Notes under the pieces: generated by a model
What the model was told of the DNA's origin: nothing
Databases searched by the model: none
The model's input: only the letters and a program-made list of their open reading frames with translations
Part shown: piece by piece, positions 7,960-16,239 of the stretch
Layout: every line of letters starts with the position of its first letter
Position numbering within the stretch: position 1 is the first letter of the stretch
Program-made: the position numbers and the translations under genes
Source: Rhodobacterales bacterium 52_120_T64
GTDB lineage: Bacteria > Pseudomonadota > Alphaproteobacteria > Rhodobacterales > Rhodobacteraceae
DNA length: 64,000 bases
Direction of reading: 5' to 3'
NCBI GenBank assembly: GCA_002162875.1
Contig: MABA01000024.1
Location: forward strand, 372,001 to 436,000

Positions 7960-10215
7960 ATGGCAAAAAAGACTGACACCCCCGATATACCTGATGGCGG
8001 CGCGATGACGTCCGAACCCTTGCGTCGTGCTCTTGGGGATAGGTATCTGACGTATGCATTATCCACGATTATGCACCGTGCGTTGCCGGATGCTCGTGAC
8101 GGAATGAAACCGGTGCATCGGCGGATTATGTACGCCATGCGCGGGCTTAAGCTTGACCCGACGGGCAGTTACAGAAAGTGTGCCAAGATTGTGGGGGAAG
8201 TGATGGGTAACTATCACCCTCACGGTGACCAAGCGATTTACGACGCGTTGGCGCGTCTGGCACAGGACTTTTCGGTGCGCTATCCGCTCGTCGATGGTCA
8301 GGGAAATTTCGGTAACATTGACGGCGATAACCCCGCGGCACAGCGGTATACCGAGGCCCGCTTGACCCATGCCGCCGTTGCGATGATGGAAGGGCTGTCC
8401 GAGGACGCAGTTGATTTCAAAGACAATTACGATGGTTCCGAGCAAGAACCGGTCGTGCTGCCCGCCGCTTTCCCACAACTGTTGGCGAACGGTTCCACCG
8501 GTATTGCTGTGGGCATGGCGACGAATATTCCGCCCCACAACGTAGACGAGCTGTGTGTTGCTGCGCTGCATTTGATTAAGTCGCCAAACGCACGGGATGA
8601 AACGTTGGTAGAGATGATTCCCGGACCGGATTTCCCGACGGGTGGCGTATTAGTCGAACCACGCGAAAACATTTTGAACGCCTATAAAACCGGACGCGGG
8701 TCTTTCCGTCTACGCTCTAAATACGAAATCGAGGATCTCGGGCGCGGGATGTGGCAGGTTGTGGTCACGGAAATTCCGTATCAGGTGCAAAAATCCAAAC
8801 TGATCGAGAAGATCGCCGAGGTTATCAACGCCAAGAAAATTCCAATTTTGGCGGATGTACGGGATGAATCTGCCGAGGATATTCGATTGGTGCTGGAACC
8901 GCGTGCCAAGACGGTTGATCCGACGGTTTTGATGGAAACGCTGTTCAGGCAGACCGACCTCGAGGTTCGGTTCTCCATGAACATGAATGTGTTGATTGAC
9001 GGGCGAACACCGCAAGTATCAACTTTGAAAGAGGTTTTGCGCGCGTTTATTGACCATCGTCGGGACATACTGCTGCGCCGCTCAAAATTCCGACTGGGTA
9101 AGATTGATGCGCGTCTTGAAGTGTTGGAGGGGTTCATTGTCGCCTTCCTAAATCTAGACCGCGTGATCGAAATCATTCGGTATGAGGACGAAGTTAAAGC
9201 GACTCTGATCTCTGAATTCGAGCTGACAGATGTGCAGGCCGAGGCGATTTTGAACATGCGCCTACGCTCGCTGCGCAAACTTGAAGAAATGGAACTGCGC
9301 AAGGAGCGGGACGCATTGCTTATTGAGCGTGCCGGGATTGAAGATCTGCTGGACAGCGAAGACCTGCAATGGGCGAAGATTTCTGAACAGCTACGCGAGA
9401 CCCGCAAAAAGTTCGGCAAAAGCGCCGAGGGTGGCGCGCGGCGCACCGAGTTGGCCGATGCGCCCGACTTTGAAGAAGTGCCGATCGAGGCGATGATCGA
9501 GCGGGAACCGGTTACGGTCGTGTGTTCGGCTATGGGCTGGATCAGGGCGCTTAAGGGGCATGTGGCGCTGGATCAGGATTTGAAATTCAAGGATGGCGAT
9601 GAAGGCCGGTTTATCTTCCATGCGGAAACCACCGACAAAATAGTGGCGTTTGCTAGCAATGGGCGTTTCTACACGATTGCCTGTTCCAACTTGCCCGGCG
9701 GGCGCGGCATGGGCGAGCCTATCCGCCTGATGGTCGATATGCCGAACGACGCCGACATGGTTGATTTGTTCATCCACAAGGCGGGGCGCAAGTTGTTGTT
9801 GGCGTCCTCGGCCGGGGATGGTTTCGTGGTGGCAGAAGACGACGTGATTGCACAAACGCGCTCGGGCCGTCAGGTGTTGAATGTTAAGGTTGGCGTGCGG
9901 GCGATGATTTGTAAGCCAATTGATGGTGACCACATCGCTTGCGTTGGCTTGAATCGGAAAGTGTTGGTTTTCCCTCTGGCAGAGTTGCCTGAAATGGGAC
10001 GTGGCAAGGGTGTTCGGTTGCAAAAATACGCGGATAAAGAAGGCGAGCTGTCGGATGCGAAAACGTTTAATCTGACCGATGGTCTTAGCTGGAAAGATCC
10101 GGCCGGGCGCACCCGCACAGAGACCGAGTTGAGTGACTGGATTGGCAAACGGGCTGCTTCGGGTCGGATGGCACCTCGTGGTTTCCCACGAGACAACAAG
10201 TTTACGGAAGAATAA
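7960..10215 (+). CDS. parC: DNA topoisomerase IV subunit A
   Basis: A 751-residue type IIA topoisomerase A subunit that decatenates daughter chromosomes with ParE. The breakage-reunion domain holds HPHGDQAIYDALARLAQ (residues 86-102) and the catalytic Tyr130 in AAQRYTEARL. A GyrA-box (QxRRGG repeat) is absent and the C-terminal beta-pinwheel is short and irregular, with repeats such as GGRGMGEPIRLM and GRGKGVRLQKY, which favours ParC over GyrA. The position corresponding to the quinolone-resistance Ser (E. coli ParC Ser80) is Gln91, seen directly. The next gene begins three bases after the stop. Confidence 0.95.
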   Translation: MAKKTDTPDIPDGGAMTSEPLRRALGDRYLTYALSTIMHRALPDARDGMKPVHRRIMYAMRGLKLDPTGSYRKCAKIVGEVMGNYHPHGDQAIYDALARLAQDFSVRYPLVDGQGNFGNIDGDNPAAQRYTEARLTHAAVAMMEGLSEDAVDFKDNYDGSEQEPVVLPAAFPQLLANGSTGIAVGMATNIPPHNVDELCVAALHLIKSPNARDETLVEMIPGPDFPTGGVLVEPRENILNAYKTGRGSFRLRSKYEIEDLGRGMWQVVVTEIPYQVQKSKLIEKIAEVINAKKIPILADVRDESAEDIRLVLEPRAKTVDPTVLMETLFRQTDLEVRFSMNMNVLIDGRTPQVSTLKEVLRAFIDHRRDILLRRSKFRLGKIDARLEVLEGFIVAFLNLDRVIEIIRYEDEVKATLISEFELTDVQAEAILNMRLRSLRKLEEMELRKERDALLIERAGIEDLLDSEDLQWAKISEQLRETRKKFGKSAEGGARRTELADAPDFEEVPIEAMIEREPVTVVCSAMGWIRALKGHVALDQDLKFKDGDEGRFIFHAETTDKIVAFASNGRFYTIACSNLPGGRGMGEPIRLMVDMPNDADMVDLFIHKAGRKLLLASSAGDGFVVAEDDVIAQTRSGRQVLNVKVGVRAMICKPIDGDHIACVGLNRKVLVFPLAELPEMGRGKGVRLQKYADKEGELSDAKTFNLTDGLSWKDPAGRTRTETELSDWIGKRAASGRMAPRGFPRDNKFTEE

Positions 10216-10218
10216 AAT

Positions 10219-10983
10219 ATGAGCAAAAAGCTGGTAGTGGTAACGGGCGCTGCGCGAGGAATCGGGCTGGCAACGACGCGGAAATTTCTGGCGGAGGGCT
10301 GGCGAGTAGCCATGTTCGATATCGACGTTGAGACCTTGAACGCGGCTGTTGCCAGCCTTGCGCAACCCGATGATACGCTGACCGTTATCTGTGATGTTTC
10401 GGTGCCGGATCAGGTGGCGGCAGGTGTCGCTGCGATTGACGCGAAATTCGGGCGGATCGATGCCTTGGTGAACAATGCGGGTATCGCAGACTTTCTTCCA
10501 ATTGCGGATACTGACATTGAAACGTGGTCTCGGATCATGGCTGTTAACCTAAACGGCCCGTTCATTTGCACCAAGGCTTGCACTCCGTTTTTACTAAAAC
10601 AGGGTGGTGCCGTCGTGAATATCGTCTCGATCTCCGGCTTGCGCGCCAGCACCTTGCGGGTGGCCTACGGCACCAGCAAAGCCGCGTTGATCCACCTGAC
10701 CAAACAGCAAGCTGCCGAGCTTGGTAATGAGGGCATTCGCGTGAACGCGGTGGCCCCCGGCCCGGTTGATACCGAGATGGCTAAGAAGGTGCATTCTGCC
10801 GAAATCCGTGCTGATTATCACGATGTTATCCCGCTCAACCGGTACGGCTTGGAGGAAGAAATCGCCGAGGCTATCTTCTTTCTGTCCTCCGATAAAGCCA
10901 GCTATATCAATGGGCAGGTGCTGGCGGTTGATGGCGGGTTTGAATCCACGGGCATCGGCCTGACTTCGCTTCGAAAGGCGTGA
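10219..10983 (+). CDS. SDR family oxidoreductase
   Basis: A 254-residue classical SDR. The cofactor site TGAARGIG is at residues 11-18, NNAG appears in ALVNNAGIADF, and the catalytic Ser with YGTSK (Tyr-x3-Lys) lies in VSISGLRASTLRVAYGTSK. The C-terminal VAPGPVDTEM and INGQVLAVDGG motifs are standard for FabG-like enzymes. It begins three bases after parC, so it is presumably co-transcribed and coupled, and is followed 51 bases later by the acyl-CoA synthetase. The neighbour suggests a role with acyl-CoA or a small alcohol/ketone, but the substrate is not visible. Confidence 0.88.
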   Translation: MSKKLVVVTGAARGIGLATTRKFLAEGWRVAMFDIDVETLNAAVASLAQPDDTLTVICDVSVPDQVAAGVAAIDAKFGRIDALVNNAGIADFLPIADTDIETWSRIMAVNLNGPFICTKACTPFLLKQGGAVVNIVSISGLRASTLRVAYGTSKAALIHLTKQQAAELGNEGIRVNAVAPGPVDTEMAKKVHSAEIRADYHDVIPLNRYGLEEEIAEAIFFLSSDKASYINGQVLAVDGGFESTGIGLTSLRKA

Positions 10984-11034
10984 CGGCGGGGGTTCATCCC
11001 GTTAGGCTCGATTCTAAAACATAAGGAATTTCCC

Positions 11035-12651
11035 ATGACCCACGCGCATATGAATTTACCTAAAACAACTGCGAACTACGTTCCGTTATCGCCCATTTCT
11101 TTCATGAACAGTGCGGCGCGGACGTTTCCTGACCACACAGCGGTAATTTATGGCGACATACGGCGAAGCTGGTCACAGACTTACGCGCGGTGTCGGCAGT
11201 TGGCTTCGGCGTTGACTAAAGCCGGGTTGGTGAAGGGCGATGTTGTTGGTTACATGGCGATGAACACACCGGAGCTTTACGAGGGGCATTTCGGTGTGCC
11301 GATGGCGGGCATGGTGCTGAATGCGTTGAACTATCGCCTCGATCCAAAGACTATTGCCTATATTATTGATCACGCGCAGATCAAATTGTTGATAACGGAC
11401 CGGGAGTTCTCGGATACGGTAGAAGCGGCGATTGCGATGGCGGAGGGCTCACCGATATTGATCGATATTGATGACCCTGATGCAGAGGGCGGCAAGTTGT
11501 TGGGGACGCAAAATTACGAGGAGTTTGTCGCGGTAGGTGACGCGAATTTTGCTTATGAGGGGCCGGTGGACGAGTGGGATACGATCAGCATTAACTACAC
11601 TTCCGGGACAACGGGTAATCCCAAGGGTGTCGTTTACCATTATCGCGGTTCCTATCTGAACGCGCTTGGTAATACTCTGGAATGGAATATGGCGGCGCAT
11701 CCGGTGTATCTGTGGACGCTTCCGATGTTCCACTGCAACGGCTGGTGCTTCCCTTGGACGGTTGCTGCGAAGGCTGGCACGAATGTATTCATGCGTAAGG
11801 TTACAGCGGCGAATATATATGACGGTATCGCGGATCATGGCGTAAATCACATTTGCGGCGCGCCGATTGTGCTCAGTTTTATGATTAATGCAACGGACGA
11901 AAAACGGCCCTTTGATCATCTGTGCAAGGTGATGACGGCTGCGGCGCCGCCGCCCGCGAAGGTTCTGCAATCGATGAAAGAAGAGGGGTTTGATGTAACC
12001 CACACCTACGGCCTGACCGAAATCTACGGCCCTGCGGTTGCATGTACGTGGCATGAGGAATGGAACGACATGCCGATTGGTAAACAGGCGAATTTGAAGG
12101 CGCGACAGGGCGTGGCTTATGTGGTGCAGGAAGATACCAAAGTATTGAACCCGGACACCATGATCGAGGTCCCGCACGATGGCGAAACCATGGGCGAAGT
12201 GATGATGCGTGGGAACATCGTCATGAAAGGGTATCTGGACAATCCCGACGCCACCAAGGAAGCATTTGAGGGGGGGTGGTTCCACTCTGGCGATCTGGGT
12301 GTGGTGCACCCCGACGGCTATATCCAGCTTAGGGATCGGGCGAAAGACATCATTATTTCAGGAGGCGAGAATATCTCTTCCATTGAAATCGAGAGCTGCC
12401 TTTACGACCATCCGTCCGTTCTGGCCTGCGCCGTGGTTGCGCGGCCCGACGACAAGTGGGGTGAAACCCCCTGCGCATTTATTGAGCTGAAACCAGACAC
12501 ACAAGCAACCGAGGCCGAGATCGTCGCCCATTGCAACGAACATCTGGCGCGGTTCAAAGTGCCAAAAACGGTCGTGTTTATGGAGGTTCCCAAAACTTCG
12601 ACAGGCAAAATCCAGAAAGTTCCTTTGCGGGATATCGTGAAAAAGCTTTGA
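11035..12651 (+). CDS. AMP-binding acyl-CoA synthetase
   Basis: A 538-residue ANL-superfamily ligase. The P-loop motif YTSGTTGNPKGV lies at about residues 189-200, the GLTE element appears in THTYGLTEIYGP, the hinge/ATP region is GWFHSGDLGVVHPDGYIQLRDRAKDIIISGGENI, and the catalytic Lys is in the C-terminal PKTSTGKIQK. The sequence type is that of the medium/short-chain acyl-CoA synthetases akin to plant AAE enzymes, not DmdB. It activates a carboxylic acid to acyl-AMP and then acyl-CoA in the cytoplasm. SD AAGGAA precedes the ATG. The stop is overlapped by the TTG start of the next gene. A decayed copy of its last 37 codons occurs at 13141-13257. Confidence 0.92.
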   Translation: MTHAHMNLPKTTANYVPLSPISFMNSAARTFPDHTAVIYGDIRRSWSQTYARCRQLASALTKAGLVKGDVVGYMAMNTPELYEGHFGVPMAGMVLNALNYRLDPKTIAYIIDHAQIKLLITDREFSDTVEAAIAMAEGSPILIDIDDPDAEGGKLLGTQNYEEFVAVGDANFAYEGPVDEWDTISINYTSGTTGNPKGVVYHYRGSYLNALGNTLEWNMAAHPVYLWTLPMFHCNGWCFPWTVAAKAGTNVFMRKVTAANIYDGIADHGVNHICGAPIVLSFMINATDEKRPFDHLCKVMTAAAPPPAKVLQSMKEEGFDVTHTYGLTEIYGPAVACTWHEEWNDMPIGKQANLKARQGVAYVVQEDTKVLNPDTMIEVPHDGETMGEVMMRGNIVMKGYLDNPDATKEAFEGGWFHSGDLGVVHPDGYIQLRDRAKDIIISGGENISSIEIESCLYDHPSVLACAVVARPDDKWGETPCAFIELKPDTQATEAEIVAHCNEHLARFKVPKTVVFMEVPKTSTGKIQKVPLRDIVKKL

Positions 12652-13139
12652 GCATAAGGCCTGCAGTACCATCGGATGCATCCAGCCTTGCCGCTATCTC
12701 GATCGAGGTATGGCTCGGGACATATATTCGTGAAGGCGTGAACGCGTTTTTCGCGGATTATGCGTTGGGAGAATTCACCACTACCAAATTCGAGGCTATG
12801 CTGAAATCTCCGGAGGAGACGATTTTGGTCTCGGAAAATGTGGTTGGTATTGATGGGTATATACGTGTGGCCAAGGGGCGGGCAGCCCCGGTTTCAGGAT
12901 GTTCGGATACCGAACTCTCGACGTTATATGTGCAAGGGCGACATCAGGGTAAAGGGATCGGATTGGCGTTGTTGAACGAAGCGCTGGGGCTTGTGGAAAA
13001 CCCGTGGCTGGCCGTGAATGCTGAAAACGAATATGCTATTGCGTTCTACACGGCACAGGGTTTTTCAAATGTTGGGCAGACATATTTCAACATTCAGGAA
13101 GAGGCGTATTTGAACCATCTCCTCGCATATAGGGGGTAG
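12648..13139 (+). CDS. GNAT family N-acetyltransferase
   Basis: I choose the TTG at 12648, which overlaps the synthetase stop as TTGA and gives a typical GNAT N terminus (MSIRPAVPSDASSLAAI) and 163 residues; an upstream reading lies wholly within the synthetase gene. The acetyl-CoA motif A is QGRHQGKGIGLALLNEAL (Q-x-x-G-x-G), and motif B follows as NPWLAVNAENEYAIAFYTAQGF. It acetylates an amine on an unknown small molecule or protein. Translational coupling to the synthetase is implied by the 4-base overlap. A different GNAT gene follows at 13254. Confidence 0.82.
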   Translation: MSIRPAVPSDASSLAAISIEVWLGTYIREGVNAFFADYALGEFTTTKFEAMLKSPEETILVSENVVGIDGYIRVAKGRAAPVSGCSDTELSTLYVQGRHQGKGIGLALLNEALGLVENPWLAVNAENEYAIAFYTAQGFSNVGQTYFNIQEEAYLNHLLAYRG

Positions 13140-13140
13140 T

Positions 13141-13257
13141 CATTTGGACCACTTGCCAGCATCACGGATCGCGGTATTTATGGAGGCTCCAATTGTCGCG
13201 ATAGAAAAATTCAGAAAATTCTCCTTCGAAATATGGCAACAGGGCTCTGAGGAATGA
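13141..13257 (+). pseudogene. Decayed duplicate of the 3' end of the acyl-CoA synthetase gene
   Basis: Reading in the frame starting with CAT at 13141 gives HLDHLPASRIAVFMEAPIVA followed by IEKFRKFSFEIWQQGSEE and a stop at 13255-13257. The intact gene ends HLARFKVPKTVVFMEVPKTS then TGKIQKVPLRDIVKKL. The first 21 columns align without gaps and share HL, VFME, P and later Lys positions; at DNA level TTTATGGAGG and CAGAAA-type blocks are kept. No start codon exists for it. Its stop overlaps the next GNAT start as ATGA, the same type of junction as the intact synthetase with its GNAT. Confidence 0.6.
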
Positions 13258-13706
13258 GTATTGTTTTGGTCGTAGCGTCGGCTGATGACGCCGATAAACT
13301 CGCCACACTTAGAGTAAATGCGATGCGGGAAAGCTTGGAAGCAATGGGGTTGTTTGATCCAAGTCGCGCGCGCGCCCGATTTCTGGATCGGTTTGATCCA
13401 AGCGTTACGTACAAGATCATGCGAGGCCAACACATCGCCGGTTTCTTTGTCTTGAAATCTTACCCGGATCACTTGCACCTTGATCATCTATACGTTGCAA
13501 ATGCCGAACAGGGCAAAGGTGTTGGTCGCGAAGTGATGGAGTATGTCAAATCCTGTTCCCGCGAACAGTCATTGCCGGTTCGCCTATGTGCTTTGAACAA
13601 AAGTGTCGCTAATAAATTCTACGCTAACCAAGCCTTCAAAGTGACACATACCGACAAGTTGGATACCTATTATGAATATGACCCGATGCAGCAATTACTA
13701 ACGTAG
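13254..13706 (+). CDS. GNAT family N-acetyltransferase
   Basis: A 150-residue GNAT. The acetyl-CoA pyrophosphate loop is EQGKGVGREVMEYV (motif A, after the strand LHLDHLYVAN), and the region CALNKSVANKFYANQAFKVTHT is motif B with the characteristic N...A..FY..QGF pattern. It is not close in sequence to the other GNAT at 12648-13139, although the two genes follow related 3' ends of a synthetase gene. The start overlaps the remnant stop as ATGA. The substrate is not recognisable. It is followed by a membrane exporter gene. Confidence 0.82.
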   Translation: MSIVLVVASADDADKLATLRVNAMRESLEAMGLFDPSRARARFLDRFDPSVTYKIMRGQHIAGFFVLKSYPDHLHLDHLYVANAEQGKGVGREVMEYVKSCSREQSLPVRLCALNKSVANKFYANQAFKVTHTDKLDTYYEYDPMQQLLT

Positions 13707-13716
13707 GGGAATACTC

Positions 13717-14604
13717 GTGGAACTTTGGGTCCTGATCGCAATTGGCGCGGCCTTTTTGCAAAATGTTCGCTCGGCGTTGCAAAAGCACCTGAAAGGGCAA
13801 CTTAGCACGACAGGCGCGACTTTTTCGCGATTCATCTTTGCGGCTCCGCTGATTGTCGGTGTCCTTGTGACGTTGGTTTTTGCTGGCGGGTACTCGATGC
13901 CGGTACCGAATACACGTTTTGCTGGGTTTATGATGCTGGGCGGGGTCTCTCAAATCACTGCAACCGCGCTGCTGGTACATCTATTCGGATTGCGGAATTT
14001 CGCTGTAGGGACGACGTTGTCAAAAATGGAAACGGTGCAGGCAGCGCTTTTCGGAGTTATCGTTTTAAGTGATGCGATTTCGCCTTTGGCTGTGGTGGCC
14101 CTGTTAATCAGCCTCGCTGGTGTGGGGTTGATATCGTCAACTAACGGCCAGAGCGGCGGCGTTTTCAACCGGAGTGCTTTGATAGGGATAGCATCAGGAA
14201 CGGCGTTCGCGATTTCAGGGATTAGTTATCGGGGGGCATCGCTATCACTCGGAAGTGGGGACTTTTTGATACGGGCCACATTCACACTAGCATGCGTTCT
14301 GCTTTTTCAAACTTTGATAATGCTTGTGTGGTTACTTTGGAAAGATGCGGGGCAAATTGGACGTGTGTTTAAAAGCTGGCGTGTATCTTTGTGGGTAGGG
14401 GTAGCGGGCGGATTTGCATCACTCGGTTGGTTCTCTGCAATGACGTTGCAGAACGCGGCGTACGTAAAGGCAGTTGGGCAGATTGAGCTGTTGTTTAGTT
14501 TCGCGGTCTCGGTGTTGATCTTTCGGGAACGGTCCAGTGGACGCGAGGTTGTAGGAATTATCCTCGTTAGCCTTGGGATATTGTTGCTGCTGCTTTGGAA
14601 ATAA
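13717..14604 (+). CDS. EamA/DMT-family transporter
   Basis: A 295-residue inner-membrane protein with about ten hydrophobic helices in two EamA repeats, roughly residues 1-140 and 145-290. It begins with GTG at 13717, preceded by an AGGGGA SD at a spacing of seven. Late repeat features such as AYVKAVGQIELLFSFAVSVLIFRE are typical of the drug/metabolite family, which exports amino acids or metabolites. The start is ten bases after the GNAT stop, so they are likely one operon. The stop lies in the arm of a hairpin with the convergent soeC. Confidence 0.85.
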   Translation: MELWVLIAIGAAFLQNVRSALQKHLKGQLSTTGATFSRFIFAAPLIVGVLVTLVFAGGYSMPVPNTRFAGFMMLGGVSQITATALLVHLFGLRNFAVGTTLSKMETVQAALFGVIVLSDAISPLAVVALLISLAGVGLISSTNGQSGGVFNRSALIGIASGTAFAISGISYRGASLSLGSGDFLIRATFTLACVLLFQTLIMLVWLLWKDAGQIGRVFKSWRVSLWVGVAGGFASLGWFSAMTLQNAAYVKAVGQIELLFSFAVSVLIFRERSSGREVVGIILVSLGILLLLLWK

Positions 14605-14614
14605 GCAGCAGCAA
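14584..14614. terminator. Hairpin between convergent genes
   Basis: An 11-bp perfect stem (14584-14594 with 14604-14614) with a 9-base loop, covering the last codons of the EamA gene and ending four bases before the soeC stop. No T run follows on either strand, so its use as a terminator is a guess. Confidence 0.35.
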
Positions 14615-14617
14615 ACG

Positions 14618-15493
14618 TTAGCGTTGGCCGTAATATAAGCCGACGACATGTTCTGCTTCTGCGAAGAATAACCAGCGTTGGGCGAACAAACCAACGAGGT
14701 GGATCATAATAACAACCAGCCCAAGCACATGGCCTGATGGCAATGCCAACAGCAACACAGCAGGGATTAACGAGCCGAGCGTAAGTGCAATGATCCGCAG
14801 TTTCATGATGTGCTTGCGACCGATCACGTGGATCATCTCGCTCATCAAATAGTTGGTGCCGGAGTGTGGCTTTTCCAGCAAGCGCACTTTGCCAAGGAAA
14901 CCGAGGCCCGTGGCTGTACCCATATCTGAACCGGTTTTGGCGAACGCGCCGTCCCCTTGCACCCACGTTACGACCTGCACGACAGCGAGTGCCAGCATCA
15001 GCCATCCGGCCAATGTCACTTGGGCCGTCAGCAATGCGCCACCTGCGAATCCGTACAGAAGGTATAGAACCGAAGTCATAGGAGAGTGCCAACGTGGTAC
15101 CGATTTCATCTGTGCATAAATCATCGAGGTGCTGTAGATCGTTACCACAGCGAGGGCTGCGGCGAGGCTGCCAAGCGCCGGGTTGCGCACATCCGTGAAT
15201 ATCCACATCACGGCGTAGATGCCGAAGACTGCCATTGTGACGATCGACAAAATGCCTTCGCGTGACAGCCAGCTTGAGCGCCATTGGCGTAATGCTTTTA
15301 CGAAGCGTTCGGGGTGGCCAAGGTGGAACAGCGAGGAAAGCAAACCGCCGCCAGACAGTGCGTACGCGACGGCTACAAAGACAAACGCGACCCAACCGGA
15401 CACGTCCAGAAAGCCGAGGCCAAGGAACACCATCATGCCGAAACCAAGGCCTGAAAGTGCGGTGAAGATGATTACTGAAGGTGCTGGATGCAT
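14618..15493 (-). CDS. soeC: Sulfite dehydrogenase (quinone) membrane anchor, SoeC
   Basis: A 291-residue integral membrane protein with about eight hydrophobic helices, of DmsC/NrfD type. The N terminus MHPAPSVIIFTALSGLGFGM, the SSLFHLGHPERFVKAL region and the family's WLSREGI after it are characteristic of DmsC-like anchors that pass electrons to quinone. It is the last gene of the soeABC operon and its start overlaps the soeB stop by one base (TGATG). I assign Soe rather than Dms because of the subunit A features described there. Confidence 0.82.
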   Translation of the reverse strand: MHPAPSVIIFTALSGLGFGMMVFLGLGFLDVSGWVAFVFVAVAYALSGGGLLSSLFHLGHPERFVKALRQWRSSWLSREGILSIVTMAVFGIYAVMWIFTDVRNPALGSLAAALAVVTIYSTSMIYAQMKSVPRWHSPMTSVLYLLYGFAGGALLTAQVTLAGWLMLALAVVQVVTWVQGDGAFAKTGSDMGTATGLGFLGKVRLLEKPHSGTNYLMSEMIHVIGRKHIMKLRIIALTLGSLIPAVLLLALPSGHVLGLVVIMIHLVGLFAQRWLFFAEAEHVVGLYYGQR

Positions 15494-16239
15494 CAGAGTT
15501 TCTCCAATGTACGGTCGAGCCAGCCGAGGAAACCGCCGGTCTCTTCGGGTTGACGTGTCAGAAGGGGGGCAAGGATATCGATTTGCTCGATGTCCGTTTT
15601 TGGACGCGGTGGCAAGTAGCGATTAACGGGTTTGGTGCCTTGTTCCGGCATCAATTCCATCCCCCCACGTTCCGCCGTAAGGATCGACACGTTGCTTTCC
15701 GGATCTGCGAAATCACCGAAATGGCGCGCGCCTGCGGGGCAAGTTCGAACGCATGATGGCACGCGGTCTTCCTCGGGGATGTTCTCGTTGTAAATCCGGT
15801 CTACGCAGAGCGTGCATTTCTTCATCACCCCTTCGGCGGCGTCCATTTCGCGGGCACCGTATGGGCAGGACCATGCGCAGAGACCACAACCGATGCAGTC
15901 GCTCTCGTTCACCAAAACGATGCCGTCTTCAACGCGTTTGTAGCTGGCACCGGTTGGGCAAACTGTGACGCAGGGGGCGTCTTCGCAGTGCAGGCAAGAT
16001 TTCGGGAAGTGGGTAACCTGTGCGGGTTTGTTTTCCTGTTTAACCTCGAACGTGTGCACGCGGTTCAGGAACGTCCCGACGGGTTCTGCACCGTAAGCAT
16101 CCATGTCCGAAAGTGGTGCGCCGTAGTTGCTTGTGTTCCATTCCTTGCAGGAAATCACACAGGCGTGGCAGCCGACGCAGGTGTCCAAATCAATGACCAG
16201 TCCGAGTTTCTTCTCGGTGGATTGTGGTAAAGTAGTCAT
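15493..16239 (-). CDS. soeB: Sulfite dehydrogenase iron-sulfur subunit, SoeB
   Basis: A ferredoxin-like electron-transfer subunit of 248 residues. Sixteen cysteines occur in four groups: DTCVGCHACVISCKEWN, CLHCEDAPCVTVCPTGA, CIGCGLCAWSCPYGAR and CTLCVDRI with CVRTCPAGA, which would hold four [4Fe-4S] clusters. It carries electrons from SoeA to SoeC. I prefer ATG at 16239, which overlaps the soeA stop as ATGA, to the GTG at 16245. No Tat or Sec signal is present, so it works on the cytoplasmic face. Confidence 0.88.
   Translation of the reverse strand: MTTLPQSTEKKLGLVIDLDTCVGCHACVISCKEWNTSNYGAPLSDMDAYGAEPVGTFLNRVHTFEVKQENKPAQVTHFPKSCLHCEDAPCVTVCPTGASYKRVEDGIVLVNESDCIGCGLCAWSCPYGAREMDAAEGVMKKCTLCVDRIYNENIPEEDRVPSCVRTCPAGARHFGDFADPESNVSILTAERGGMELMPEQGTKPVNRYLPPRPKTDIEQIDILAPLLTRQPEETGGFLGWLDRTLEKL

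Noticed and set aside
11035-12651. DmdB (methylmercaptopropionate-CoA ligase) identity for the acyl-CoA synthetase
   Set aside because: The N-terminal half does not follow DmdB as I recall it, and no other DMSP genes lie near.
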